Position numbers and translations under genes: made by a program. Shown here piece after piece: positions 1-6,469 of a stretch of DNA of 14,363 nt (within the stretch, counting starts at the first letter, position 1; every line of letters starts with the position of its first letter). Location of the stretch: NCBI GenBank assembly GCA_021414185.1, contig JAIOOZ010000495.1, positions 1 through 14,363 of the forward strand. Direction: 5' to 3'. Origin of the DNA: Betaproteobacteria bacterium (GTDB lineage Bacteria > Pseudomonadota > Gammaproteobacteria > Burkholderiales > SG8-41). Below the pieces are notes generated by a model, which saw only the letters and a program-made list of their open reading frames with translations, was not told where the DNA came from and made no database searches.

Positions 1-10
1 GGAGAAAAAA

Positions 11-721
11 GTGCGAACCAAACAACAGGGATTTACGCTGATCGAAATCGCGATCGTGCTGGTCATCATCGGCCTGCTTCTGGGCGGCGTGCTGAAAGGC
101 CAGGAACTGATCACCAGCGCCCGCGTGCGCAACCTGATCTCGCAGCAGGAAGGCGTCAAGGCCGCTTACTTCGGCTTCCTCGACCGCTACCGCGCGCTGC
201 CCGGAGACTATGGCGCGGCGGCCGTGAATATTTCGTGCACCCCGGCGTGCTCCAACGGCAACAACAACGGCACGATCCGCTCGATCGCCGACGGCGATAC
301 GATCGACGAACCCATCGCGGCGTGGGAGCACTTGTCTAAATCGGGTTTCATCAACGGCAGCTATTCGTATGCTGCCTTCCCAGAGACCACCGCATCCGCC
401 CCATCCAATCCCTATGCGCGCTTTCTGCGCCTGTCCTATGACGGCGTATACGGCGCGGGCACGACGGCCGCACCCAATACGCTGCGGCACAACATCAAGA
501 CCGGCAACCAGATTCCGTCGGATTTGCTGGCTGAAATCGACCGCAAAACGGACGACGGCATCCCGAACAGCGGCTCTTTCCAGTTCAGCGTGTACGATGG
601 CGGCGGCGCCGCCGGCGCGGTTGCGCCGACCGGTGCTGGCGGCTGCTATGCCGCGGGCCCGCCTGCGATCTGGACCGCAACACCGCCGACTCCCAACTGC
701 GGAGCTTCCGGCCTGCTCTAA
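11..721 (+). CDS. Type IV pilin / type II pseudopilin-like prepilin
   Basis: This is a small secreted filament subunit, 236 residues, processed by prepilin peptidase at the inner membrane. The class III leader is very short: positively charged residues end at G7, and cleavage before F8 would leave a mature protein starting FTLIE, with the conserved Glu5 at E12. Residues 8-30 form the hydrophobic helix, followed by the G-V-L-K-G-Q-E-L-I stretch common in betaproteobacterial prepilins. Four cysteines occur as two close sets (C76/C80 and C212/C230) and could form disulfides. A D-D-G-x-P-x-S-G segment near residues 181-188 is typical of this pilin subgroup. The start is GTG, chosen because GGAG at 1-4 lies six bases upstream and the leader begins there. 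Which system it serves (type IV pilus, type II secretion or an orphan minor pilin) cannot be told, since upstream DNA is outside the window. Confidence 0.85.
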   Translation: MRTKQQGFTLIEIAIVLVIIGLLLGGVLKGQELITSARVRNLISQQEGVKAAYFGFLDRYRALPGDYGAAAVNISCTPACSNGNNNGTIRSIADGDTIDEPIAAWEHLSKSGFINGSYSYAAFPETTASAPSNPYARFLRLSYDGVYGAGTTAAPNTLRHNIKTGNQIPSDLLAEIDRKTDDGIPNSGSFQFSVYDGGGAAGAVAPTGAGGCYAAGPPAIWTATPPTPNCGASGLL

Positions 722-741
722 GATCAGTTTCAGCCTGCACA

Positions 742-769
742 AAAAAAGCCCGCTCATGCGGGCTTTTTT
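742..769. terminator. Bidirectional Rho-independent terminator
   Basis: A perfect stem GCCCGC (748-753) / GCGGGC (758-763) with loop TCAT is flanked by an A-run (742-747) and a T-run (764-769). The A and T runs can also pair, extending the stem to 12 base pairs. It sits between the ends of two convergent genes, the pilin gene (stop at 721) and the antiporter gene (stop at 790). Read from either strand it is a GC hairpin followed by Us, so it should end transcripts from both. Confidence 0.92.
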
Positions 770-789
770 ATTGTCTCCAGGCCAAACAC

Positions 790-2715
790 CTAGCCCTGCA
801 TCACGCGGATCTCCGCGGCGGCGCAATCCAGTTCCGCGCCGTATAACACCAGAACGTCGCCTGCTTCGATGCGCGCCTCTGGTTGCGGCGCCTGCGCCAC
901 AATACCGGGCCGGCGCACGGCTTTTACCTCCACGCGACAACTCGCGAGATCAAGTTCAGCGAGCGTTTTGCCAATGGCGGCGGCGCCAGGCGCAATCAGC
1001 ACGGAATGCAGCAGGCGCTGCTCGCCTTGCGCCGCGTCTTCGAGTTCATCCGATGCTCCATGAAAAAAACCGCGCAGCAGGCTGTAGCGCTGCGCGCGTG
1101 TATCGCGCACGCGCCTTAATACGCGATTGAGCGGCACGCCAAGCAGCACCAGGGTATGAGATGCGAGCATCAGGCTGCCCTCCATGATTTCAGGCACGAC
1201 TTCGGATGCGCCCGCGTCGCGCAGATGCTCAAGGTCAACATCGTCAAAAGTGCGCACGACCACCGGGAGATCCGGCCGCACGCTGCGCACGTGCTCGAGC
1301 ACGCGTAAAGCAAGCACTGTGTCTGCGACCGACACGACGAGCGCGCTCGCGCGCATGATGCCGGCCGCGATCAACACTTCCCGCCGGGCGGCATCACCGT
1401 ATACCACGTGCTCGCCGGCAGCGGCCGCCTCGCGCACGCGCGCCGGGTCCGAGTCGAGCGCAATGAACGAGATTTTCTCGACACCGAGCAGGCGCGCGAG
1501 ATGCTGGCCGCTGCGTCCGTAACCGCAGACAACCACGTGCTTGTTGACCGCCATCGATTGCACTGCAACGTTGTGCAATTCCATTGCGCGCACCATCCAT
1601 TCCGCGCCGCTGAAATGACGCACGATGCGTTCGCTGCGCTCGATAACAAAGGGAGCGGCAAGCATCGACAGCACCATGGCTGCAAGCACCGTCTGCAGAT
1701 GCGGCCCGGGCACGAGGTAGAGCGAGGCGGGCAGCGACAGCAGTACGAAACCGAACTCACCCCCCTGCGCGAGATCGAGCCCGGTACGCAACGCGGCACC
1801 CGTATCGCTGCCGAACAGGCGGCTCAAACCGGCAATCAGCAACGCCTTGAATGCGATCAGCATCGCCAGCACGACAGCGACCCACAGTAGATTGCCATAG
1901 ACCTGTGCTATATCGAGCTTCATGCCGATGGTGACAAAAAACAGTCCCAGCAGAACGTCGCGAAACGGCTTGATATCGTCCTCGACCTGGTAGCGGTACT
2001 CGGTTTCGGAAATCAGCATGCCGGCAATGAAAGCCCCGAGCACCAGCGACAAGCCCGCCAGCTCGGTGACGAAAGCGAGGCCCAGCGTGATGAGAAGCAC
2101 GTTGAGCACGAACAGTTCCGACGATTTCTGGCGGGCAACGAGGTGGAACCACGCGCGCATCGGGCGTTGCCCGAAGTACAACAGTATGGCCAGCACCACG
2201 GCGGCCTTGACTAACGCGACGGTAAGTCCCGTGGCCATCTCGCCGGGCTCCCCGGCGAGCGCCGGCAGCAGAATCAGCAGCGGGACCACCGCGAGATCCT
2301 GGAACAGCAATACTCCGATAACCTGCCGACCATGCAGCGTATTGAGTTCGAGCTTGTCCGCCAGCATTTTGCTGACGATGGCCGTGGAAGACATTGCAAC
2401 TGCCCCACCCAGCACCACGCCGCTGCGCCAGTCGGCCCCGGCTGCAACCGTGCAGGCGATAACCGCGCCCAAGGTGAGCACTACCTGCGACGCGCCGAGT
2501 CCAAATACGATGTGACGCATGGTGGTGAGTTTGGTGAGACTGAACTCAAGTCCGATACTGAACATCAGAAAAACGACGCCGATCTCGGCCAGGTATTGCG
2601 TGCCGGCAGTATCGGGAATCAAGCCGAGGCTATGCGGCCCGATGATGATGCCCACCAGCAGGTAACCGATCATCGCCGGCAGCTTCAGCAGGCGAAACAA
2701 AATAACCACCAGCAC
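790..2715 (-). CDS. Kef-type monovalent cation:proton antiporter (CPA2) with RCK domain
   Basis: Inner-membrane K+/H+ (or Na+/H+) antiporter, 641 residues. Residues 1 to about 365 are the Na+/H+-exchanger domain with many membrane segments and the motifs GYLLVGIIIGP and FQDLAVVP. A cytosolic RCK (TrkA-N) domain begins near K392, with the dinucleotide-binding GYGRSG at 398-403. A TrkA-C domain covers about 570-641. The GTG start at 2715 is the only one available: a TAG lies in frame five codons upstream. This leaves the first membrane helix roughly 13-15 residues shorter than in usual Kef proteins. No clear Shine-Dalgarno precedes it. It is divergent from kdsD, a pairing common in betaproteobacteria. 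KefB/KefC in E. coli are glutathione-gated; whether this one is cannot be read from the sequence. Confidence 0.88.
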   Translation of the reverse strand: MLVVILFRLLKLPAMIGYLLVGIIIGPHSLGLIPDTAGTQYLAEIGVVFLMFSIGLEFSLTKLTTMRHIVFGLGASQVVLTLGAVIACTVAAGADWRSGVVLGGAVAMSSTAIVSKMLADKLELNTLHGRQVIGVLLFQDLAVVPLLILLPALAGEPGEMATGLTVALVKAAVVLAILLYFGQRPMRAWFHLVARQKSSELFVLNVLLITLGLAFVTELAGLSLVLGAFIAGMLISETEYRYQVEDDIKPFRDVLLGLFFVTIGMKLDIAQVYGNLLWVAVVLAMLIAFKALLIAGLSRLFGSDTGAALRTGLDLAQGGEFGFVLLSLPASLYLVPGPHLQTVLAAMVLSMLAAPFVIERSERIVRHFSGAEWMVRAMELHNVAVQSMAVNKHVVVCGYGRSGQHLARLLGVEKISFIALDSDPARVREAAAAGEHVVYGDAARREVLIAAGIMRASALVVSVADTVLALRVLEHVRSVRPDLPVVVRTFDDVDLEHLRDAGASEVVPEIMEGSLMLASHTLVLLGVPLNRVLRRVRDTRAQRYSLLRGFFHGASDELEDAAQGEQRLLHSVLIAPGAAAIGKTLAELDLASCRVEVKAVRRPGIVAQAPQPEARIEAGDVLVLYGAELDCAAAEIRVMQG

Positions 2716-2725
2716 CCGGGGACTT

Positions 2726-2734
2726 TGCTATACT
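2726..2734 (+). promoter_or_regulatory. Extended -10 promoter for the kdsD block
   Basis: TGC-TATACT fits an extended -10 element (TGnTATAAT, one mismatch in the hexamer). No good -35 is visible, as is allowed for extended -10 promoters. The expected start point, about 7 bases past the hexamer, is at 2741-2742, so the mRNA would have only a 2-3 base leader before the kdsD ATG at 2744. No Shine-Dalgarno lies between them. Confidence 0.5.
2727..2732 (-). promoter_or_regulatory. Possible -10 element for the Kef antiporter gene
   Basis: On the minus strand the sequence reads TATAGC, overlapping the plus-strand TATACT of the kdsD promoter. The start point would fall near 2720, leaving about a 5-base leader before the GTG at 2715. 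No -35 match is seen. It is a weak call, made mainly because the two -10 elements overlap symmetrically. Confidence 0.3.
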
Positions 2735-2743
2735 GCACACGCC

Positions 2744-3745
2744 ATGACAGCCGCTCGCAAAAAAGCCCCCGTACCCGCCGGCAACAGCGCCCTCGAACTC
2801 GCGCGCGAAGTGCTCGAAATCGAAGCCGCCGCGATAACCGGGCTGATCGCGCGGCTCGATCAGAGTTTTCAGCGCGCGGTCGACATCATCCTCAATTCAA
2901 GCGGGCGCGTAACGGTGAGCGGCATCGGCAAGTCCGGCCATATCGCGCGCAAAATCGCGTCGACCATGGCGAGCACCGGCACACCGGCGTATTTTGTGCA
3001 TCCCGCCGAAGCGAGCCATGGCGACCTCGGCATGGTCACGCGCGACGATGTATTCATCGCGCTGTCGAACTCGGGCGAAACGGCCGAGCTGCTGGCAATC
3101 GTGCCCTTGATCAAACGCCAGGGCGCCAAGCTGATCGCGCTTACCGGCAAACCGCAATCGAGCCTCGCCCGGCAGGCCGATGCCCATCTTTACGCCGGCG
3201 CGGAAAAAGAAGCCTGCCCTCTCAATTTGGCGCCCACCGCGAGCACTACCGCGGCGCTGGCACTCGGCGACGCGCTCGCGCTCGCGGTAATGCAGGCCAA
3301 AGGTGTGAGCCGCGACGAATTCGCGCGCTCGCACCCCGGTGGAGCGCTCGGCCGCAAACTATTGACGCACGTGCGCGACGTGATGGGCACCGCCGCCGAG
3401 GCGCCGCACGTTGCCGACACGGCGTCGCTTTCGGATGCCATTCTCGAAATGTCGCGCGGGCGCATCGGCGTCACGGCGGTACTCGACGGCAAGCAGCGCG
3501 TGATCGGCATCTTCACCGATGGCGACCTGCGCCGCACGCTGCAAAAAGGCGTCGATCTTCGCACCACTCCCATCGCCAGCGTGATGACGCGCGCGCCGCG
3601 CACCATCAGCCCGGACAAGCTGGCCGCCGAAGCCGTGCAGATCATGGAGCAATACAAGGTCAACCAGCTGCTGGTGGTCGATTCGGAACAACGCCTGGTT
3701 GGCGCGCTCAACACTCACGCTTTGTTTAAGGCCAAGGTTCTCTAG
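2744..3745 (+). CDS. kdsD: D-arabinose 5-phosphate isomerase
   Basis: Cytosolic enzyme that converts D-ribulose 5-phosphate to D-arabinose 5-phosphate, the first step of Kdo synthesis for lipopolysaccharide. At 333 residues it is close to E. coli KdsD (328). The SIS domain (about residues 40-180) holds GIGKSGH (60-66) and SNSGE (108-112). Lining it up with E. coli KdsD places the four key residues at K63, E115, E156 and H197, all present. Two CBS domains follow (about 212-270 and 278-333), including the GIFTDGDLRR motif. The ATG at 2744 gives the normal family length. It heads the block with kdsC and lptCAB. A KpsF/GutQ paralogue is the only alternative, and the neighbouring genes favour KdsD. 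Confidence 0.96.
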   Translation: MTAARKKAPVPAGNSALELAREVLEIEAAAITGLIARLDQSFQRAVDIILNSSGRVTVSGIGKSGHIARKIASTMASTGTPAYFVHPAEASHGDLGMVTRDDVFIALSNSGETAELLAIVPLIKRQGAKLIALTGKPQSSLARQADAHLYAGAEKEACPLNLAPTASTTAALALGDALALAVMQAKGVSRDEFARSHPGGALGRKLLTHVRDVMGTAAEAPHVADTASLSDAILEMSRGRIGVTAVLDGKQRVIGIFTDGDLRRTLQKGVDLRTTPIASVMTRAPRTISPDKLAAEAVQIMEQYKVNQLLVVDSEQRLVGALNTHALFKAKVL

Positions 3746-3789
3746 GTCCGCGCCCCGCTTGCGGGCCGGCCGCGACAATACGGCGGACC
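3745..3789 (+). other. Intergenic inverted repeat between kdsD and kdsC
   Basis: GGTCCGC (3745-3751) and GCGGACC (3783-3789) are perfect 7-base inverted arms. Inside lies a smaller palindrome, CCCGC-TT-GCGGG (3754-3765), partly overlapping GGCCGGCC (3764-3771). The folded RNA would start at the kdsD stop codon. No T-run follows, so it does not look like a terminator. It may affect mRNA processing or expression balance within the block, but this is inference. Confidence 0.45.
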
Positions 3790-3820
3790 ACGGGCCACGC
3801 GGATTCAAAACTCCAAATCC

Positions 3821-4345
3821 ATGCAAGCCATCTACGCCAAAGCCAAACGCATCAGCCTCGCGATATTCGACGTCGACGGCGTGCTCACGGACGGCTCGCT
3901 CTATCTCACCGACGGCGGCGAGGAAATCAAGGCGTTCAACAGCCTCGACGGCCACGGCATGAAAATGCTGCGCGAAAGCGGCGTCGAACTCGCCATCATC
4001 ACCGGCCGCACTTCGCGCATCGTCGAGCTGCGCGCGAAGAACCTCGGCATCGATCTCGTATACCAGGGTGTCGCCGATAAAGCGCAGGCGTTTGCAGCAC
4101 TGCTCAAATCGCGCTCGCTCGATGCCGCGGCGACCGCCTACATGGGCGACGACGTGGTCGATCTGCCCGTGATGCTGCGCTGTGGTCTCGCGCTTACCGT
4201 GCCGGACTCACCGCTGATCGTCAGGCAGCACGCGGATTACGTCACGCGTGCGCACGGCGGACGCGGTGCTGCGCGTGAAGTCTGCGAATTGATCATGCAT
4301 GCCCAGGGCAAGCTCGAACGCGCGCTCGAGGCCTACATAAAATGA
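3821..4345 (+). CDS. kdsC: 3-deoxy-D-manno-octulosonate 8-phosphate phosphatase
   Basis: Cytosolic HAD-superfamily phosphatase that removes phosphate from Kdo-8-phosphate, the third step of Kdo synthesis. Its 174 residues fit the short, cap-less KdsC type, which works as a tetramer. HAD motif I is DVDGVLTDG, with nucleophile D17 and acid/base D19. Motif II is T61 in IITGR, motif III is K87, and motif IV is GDD with D110/D111 plus D114. Gly-rich R-A-H-G-G-R-G-A-A-R near the C-terminus is also typical. No clear Shine-Dalgarno precedes the ATG. It follows kdsD after 75 bases and overlaps lptC by 4 bases (ATGA), implying translational coupling to LPS export. Confidence 0.96.
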   Translation: MQAIYAKAKRISLAIFDVDGVLTDGSLYLTDGGEEIKAFNSLDGHGMKMLRESGVELAIITGRTSRIVELRAKNLGIDLVYQGVADKAQAFAALLKSRSLDAAATAYMGDDVVDLPVMLRCGLALTVPDSPLIVRQHADYVTRAHGGRGAAREVCELIMHAQGKLERALEAYIK

Positions 4346-4914
4346 TGCAGCGCCTGACGACCTGGTTTCCGGTGCTGTTGCTCGCGGCGGTGGCCGCGGT
4401 GACCGTATGGCTCGACCGCCAGGTGCAGCCGCCAGAAGCCGGCGTCAGCGGCAAAAGCCGCCATGATCCCGATTACATCGTCGACAATTTCGCGGTGACC
4501 CGCATCGGTCCCGACGGCATCGTGCGCTACAAACTGGATGCGCGCCGCATGCAGCACTACCCGGACGACGACACTACCGACCTCGTAGCGCCTAAATTCG
4601 TCAATTTTCACGGCGCCGGCGTGACGGTGACCGCCAGCTCCAAAACTGCCACGCTGTCGAGCAATGGCGAGAACGCGTATCTCAAGGACGACGTGCGCCT
4701 CACGCGCTCCGCCTACGAAAATCGCGGCGAACTGACGGTGCTGACCAGCTGGTTGCACGTCATACCTGACGACGGCATCGCCAAAACCGACAAGCCGGTG
4801 CGTATCCAGGACGCGAACACCCTGATTACGTCGGATGGCTTAGAATTCAACAATGAGACCCGTATCCTGAAACTGCTTTCCAATGTCCGAGGCCGTTATG
4901 AAAAAACCAGGTAA
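4342..4914 (+). CDS. lptC: LPS export system periplasmic bitopic protein LptC
   Basis: LptC is the single-span inner-membrane protein that takes LPS from the LptB2FG transporter and passes it to LptA. At 190 residues it matches the family (E. coli 191). Residues 8-24 form one membrane helix (FPVLLLAAVAAVTVWL). The rest is a periplasmic beta-jellyroll-type domain, recognisable by Y-I-V-D-N-F near residue 45 and the repeated beta-strand pattern through D-G-L-E-F-N-N-E-T near 170-178. The ATG overlaps the kdsC stop (ATGA); a second ATG at 4345 is equally possible and changes one residue. Sequence identity across this family is low, so the call also rests on position between kdsC and lptA. Confidence 0.93.
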   Translation: MMQRLTTWFPVLLLAAVAAVTVWLDRQVQPPEAGVSGKSRHDPDYIVDNFAVTRIGPDGIVRYKLDARRMQHYPDDDTTDLVAPKFVNFHGAGVTVTASSKTATLSSNGENAYLKDDVRLTRSAYENRGELTVLTSWLHVIPDDGIAKTDKPVRIQDANTLITSDGLEFNNETRILKLLSNVRGRYEKTR

Positions 4915-5551
4915 GCGCAGCGAACCTTCCGCTGCCGGCGGCGTGCCAAGCCCGTCGTGGCAATGGTCGATGCTGCTCGCATGCTGCCTCCTCACGCCCG
5001 CGGCAGGCATGGCGGAACGCTCCGATCGCGACAAGCCCGTCAATCTCGAAGCCGACCAGGTCACTGTAGACGACAACAAGCAGACCGCGACGTTTACCGG
5101 CAGGGTGGTATTGACGCAGGGCACGCTGGTCATACGCGGCGACCGCATGGTCGTGCAGCAGGACGCCGACGGCTTCAAATACGGCGTCGCCTACGGCAAT
5201 CTCGCGAGCTTTCGCCAGAAACGCGAAGGCTACGACGAATACATCGATGGCTACGCCGAGCGCATCGAATACGACAGCAAGGCCGAAAAACTGCAGATGT
5301 TCAATCGCGCCTATCTGAAAAAAGCCAATGACGACGTGCGCGGCAACTACATTTCATACGAAGTCGCGACCGAATTTTTCAAGGTCACCGGCGGCGGCAA
5401 GCAGGCCGCGACGGCCGCCAATCCGGAAGGCCGCGTGCGCGCGATCATCCAGCCCAAGTCGAAAGAGCCGCCGGCCGGCGCACCGTTGCCGTTGAAACCG
5501 GCCACCGACGTCGCGAACCCGCGCGAAAATCCGGCAGGCGCGCCGCGTTGA
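4898..5551 (+). CDS. lptA: LPS transport periplasmic bridge protein LptA
   Basis: LptA forms the periplasmic bridge that carries LPS from LptC to the outer-membrane LptD/LptE. From this start it has 217 residues: a signal peptide (basic KKPGKR, hydrophobic residues 24-36, likely cleavage after G-M-A39), then an OstA-like beta-jellyroll domain from about 46 to 160, with the D-Q-V-T-V-D-D-N and F-T-G-R-V-V-L-T-Q-G signatures. A Pro/Ala-rich tail, probably flexible, covers about 184-217. The ATG at 4898 was preferred over the upstream ATG at 4883 because CGAGG (4888-4892) sits five bases before it; the longer form adds five residues to the N-terminus. With this start it overlaps lptC by 17 bases. 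Confidence 0.92.
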   Translation: MKKPGKRSEPSAAGGVPSPSWQWSMLLACCLLTPAAGMAERSDRDKPVNLEADQVTVDDNKQTATFTGRVVLTQGTLVIRGDRMVVQQDADGFKYGVAYGNLASFRQKREGYDEYIDGYAERIEYDSKAEKLQMFNRAYLKKANDDVRGNYISYEVATEFFKVTGGGKQAATAANPEGRVRAIIQPKSKEPPAGAPLPLKPATDVANPRENPAGAPR

Positions 5552-5577
5552 CGGCAATCCGCCAGCACCACCGCTGC

Positions 5578-5610
5578 GTGGGCGGCACGCTCGCGCCGCG
5601 GCCGCCGCAC
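5578..5610 (+). other. GC-rich stem-loop in the lptA-lptB gap
   Basis: GGCGGC (5581-5586) and GCCGCC (5601-5606) are perfect arms around a 14-base GC-rich loop. GTG (5578-5580) and CAC (5608-5610) can add three more pairs across a one-base bulge. No T-run follows. It lies just before lptB, which has no visible Shine-Dalgarno. Because the area is very GC-rich, chance pairing is possible. Confidence 0.35.
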
Positions 5611-5621
5611 CGCATGCCATC

Positions 5622-6344
5622 ATGAGCCAGTTGCGGGCAGAACAACTCAAGAAACGCTACAAGTCGCGGGTCGTGGTCAAGGACGTCTCGCTCGAGGTAA
5701 GCAGCGGCGAGGTCATCGGACTGCTGGGCCCCAACGGCGCCGGCAAAACCACCTGCTTTTACATGATGGTCGGGCTGGTGCCGCTCGACGGCGGCGAGAT
5801 TTACCTCGACGACAAGCGCCTGACGCACATGCCGATACACCGGCGCGCGCAGCTCGGGCTTTCGTACCTGCCGCAGGAGGCCTCGATTTTCCGCCGCCTG
5901 ACCGTGGCGGAAAACGTGCGCGCGGTGCTTGAACTGCAAAACAACAACGCCGCGCAAATCACCGAAAAACTCGACCAGCTGCTGCAGGACCTGCACGTCG
6001 ATCACCTGCGCGACAACCCCGCGATCAGCCTCTCCGGCGGCGAGCGGCGGCGGGTCGAAATCGCCCGCGCGCTGGCCACCGAACCGCGCTTTATCCTGCT
6101 CGATGAACCTTTTGCGGGGGTCGATCCGATCGCCGTCATCGACATCCAGAAAATCATCCGTTTTCTGAAAGAACGCGATATCGGGGTCCTGATCACCGAT
6201 CACAACGTCCGCGAGACGCTGGGCATCTGCGACCGTGCGTACATTATCAACGACGGCAGTGTGCTGGCGTACGGAAAACCCGATGAAATCGTCTATAATG
6301 ACAGCGTGAGAAAGGTCTATCTCGGAGAGCATTTCCGCCTGTAA
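5622..6344 (+). CDS. lptB: LPS export ABC transporter ATP-binding protein LptB
   Basis: Cytosolic ATPase of the LptB2FGC transporter that powers extraction of LPS from the inner membrane. It has 240 residues (E. coli 241). All ABC motifs are present: Walker A GPNGAGKT (36-43), Q-loop Q85, signature LSGGE (137-141), Walker B FILLDEP (157-163) with catalytic E162, and switch H194. The F90/R91 area after the Q-loop matches the LptF/G-contacting region of LptB. It follows lptA after 70 bases. LptF and LptG are not in this window, as is usual since they lie elsewhere in most genomes. Confidence 0.97.
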   Translation: MSQLRAEQLKKRYKSRVVVKDVSLEVSSGEVIGLLGPNGAGKTTCFYMMVGLVPLDGGEIYLDDKRLTHMPIHRRAQLGLSYLPQEASIFRRLTVAENVRAVLELQNNNAAQITEKLDQLLQDLHVDHLRDNPAISLSGGERRRVEIARALATEPRFILLDEPFAGVDPIAVIDIQKIIRFLKERDIGVLITDHNVRETLGICDRAYIINDGSVLAYGKPDEIVYNDSVRKVYLGEHFRL

Positions 6345-6353
6345 GCGAGCGCG

Positions 6354-6370
6354 TTGGCACCCCCCTTCCA
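6354..6370 (+). promoter_or_regulatory. Sigma-54-like -24/-12 site upstream of rpoN
   Basis: TTGGCACCCCCCTTCCA matches the consensus TTGGCACGnnnnTTGCA at every fixed position except two: the G after GGCAC, and the G of the -12 GC, which is C here. Spacing is exact. It lies in the 125-base lptB-rpoN gap, about 100 bases before the rpoN ATG. Loss of the -12 G normally weakens such promoters strongly, so this may be a degenerate or chance site. Confidence 0.3.
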
Positions 6371-6469
6371 GCGAGCGCGCCGGCGGCGTTTTGTTCCCGG
6401 TGCACGCATTCAAAGCCCATCTCTACCTTGCCGCCCAGTTAATCGCGCCGCCATCCTCCTTTCCGGAAC

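Noticed and set aside
2332..3729. 465-codon plus-strand open frame across the Kef and kdsD genes
   Set aside because: It reads kdsD in a wrong frame and the Kef gene in antisense; the product is low-complexity Arg/His-rich with no family features.
6370..6397. Weak terminator (CGCC-GGC-GGCG then TTTTGTT) between lptB and rpoN, and the direct repeat AGCGAGCGCG at 6344 and 6370
   Set aside because: The stem is only about four pairs with a three-base loop, and the 10-base repeat is low-complexity GC sequence; neither is strong enough to list as a feature.
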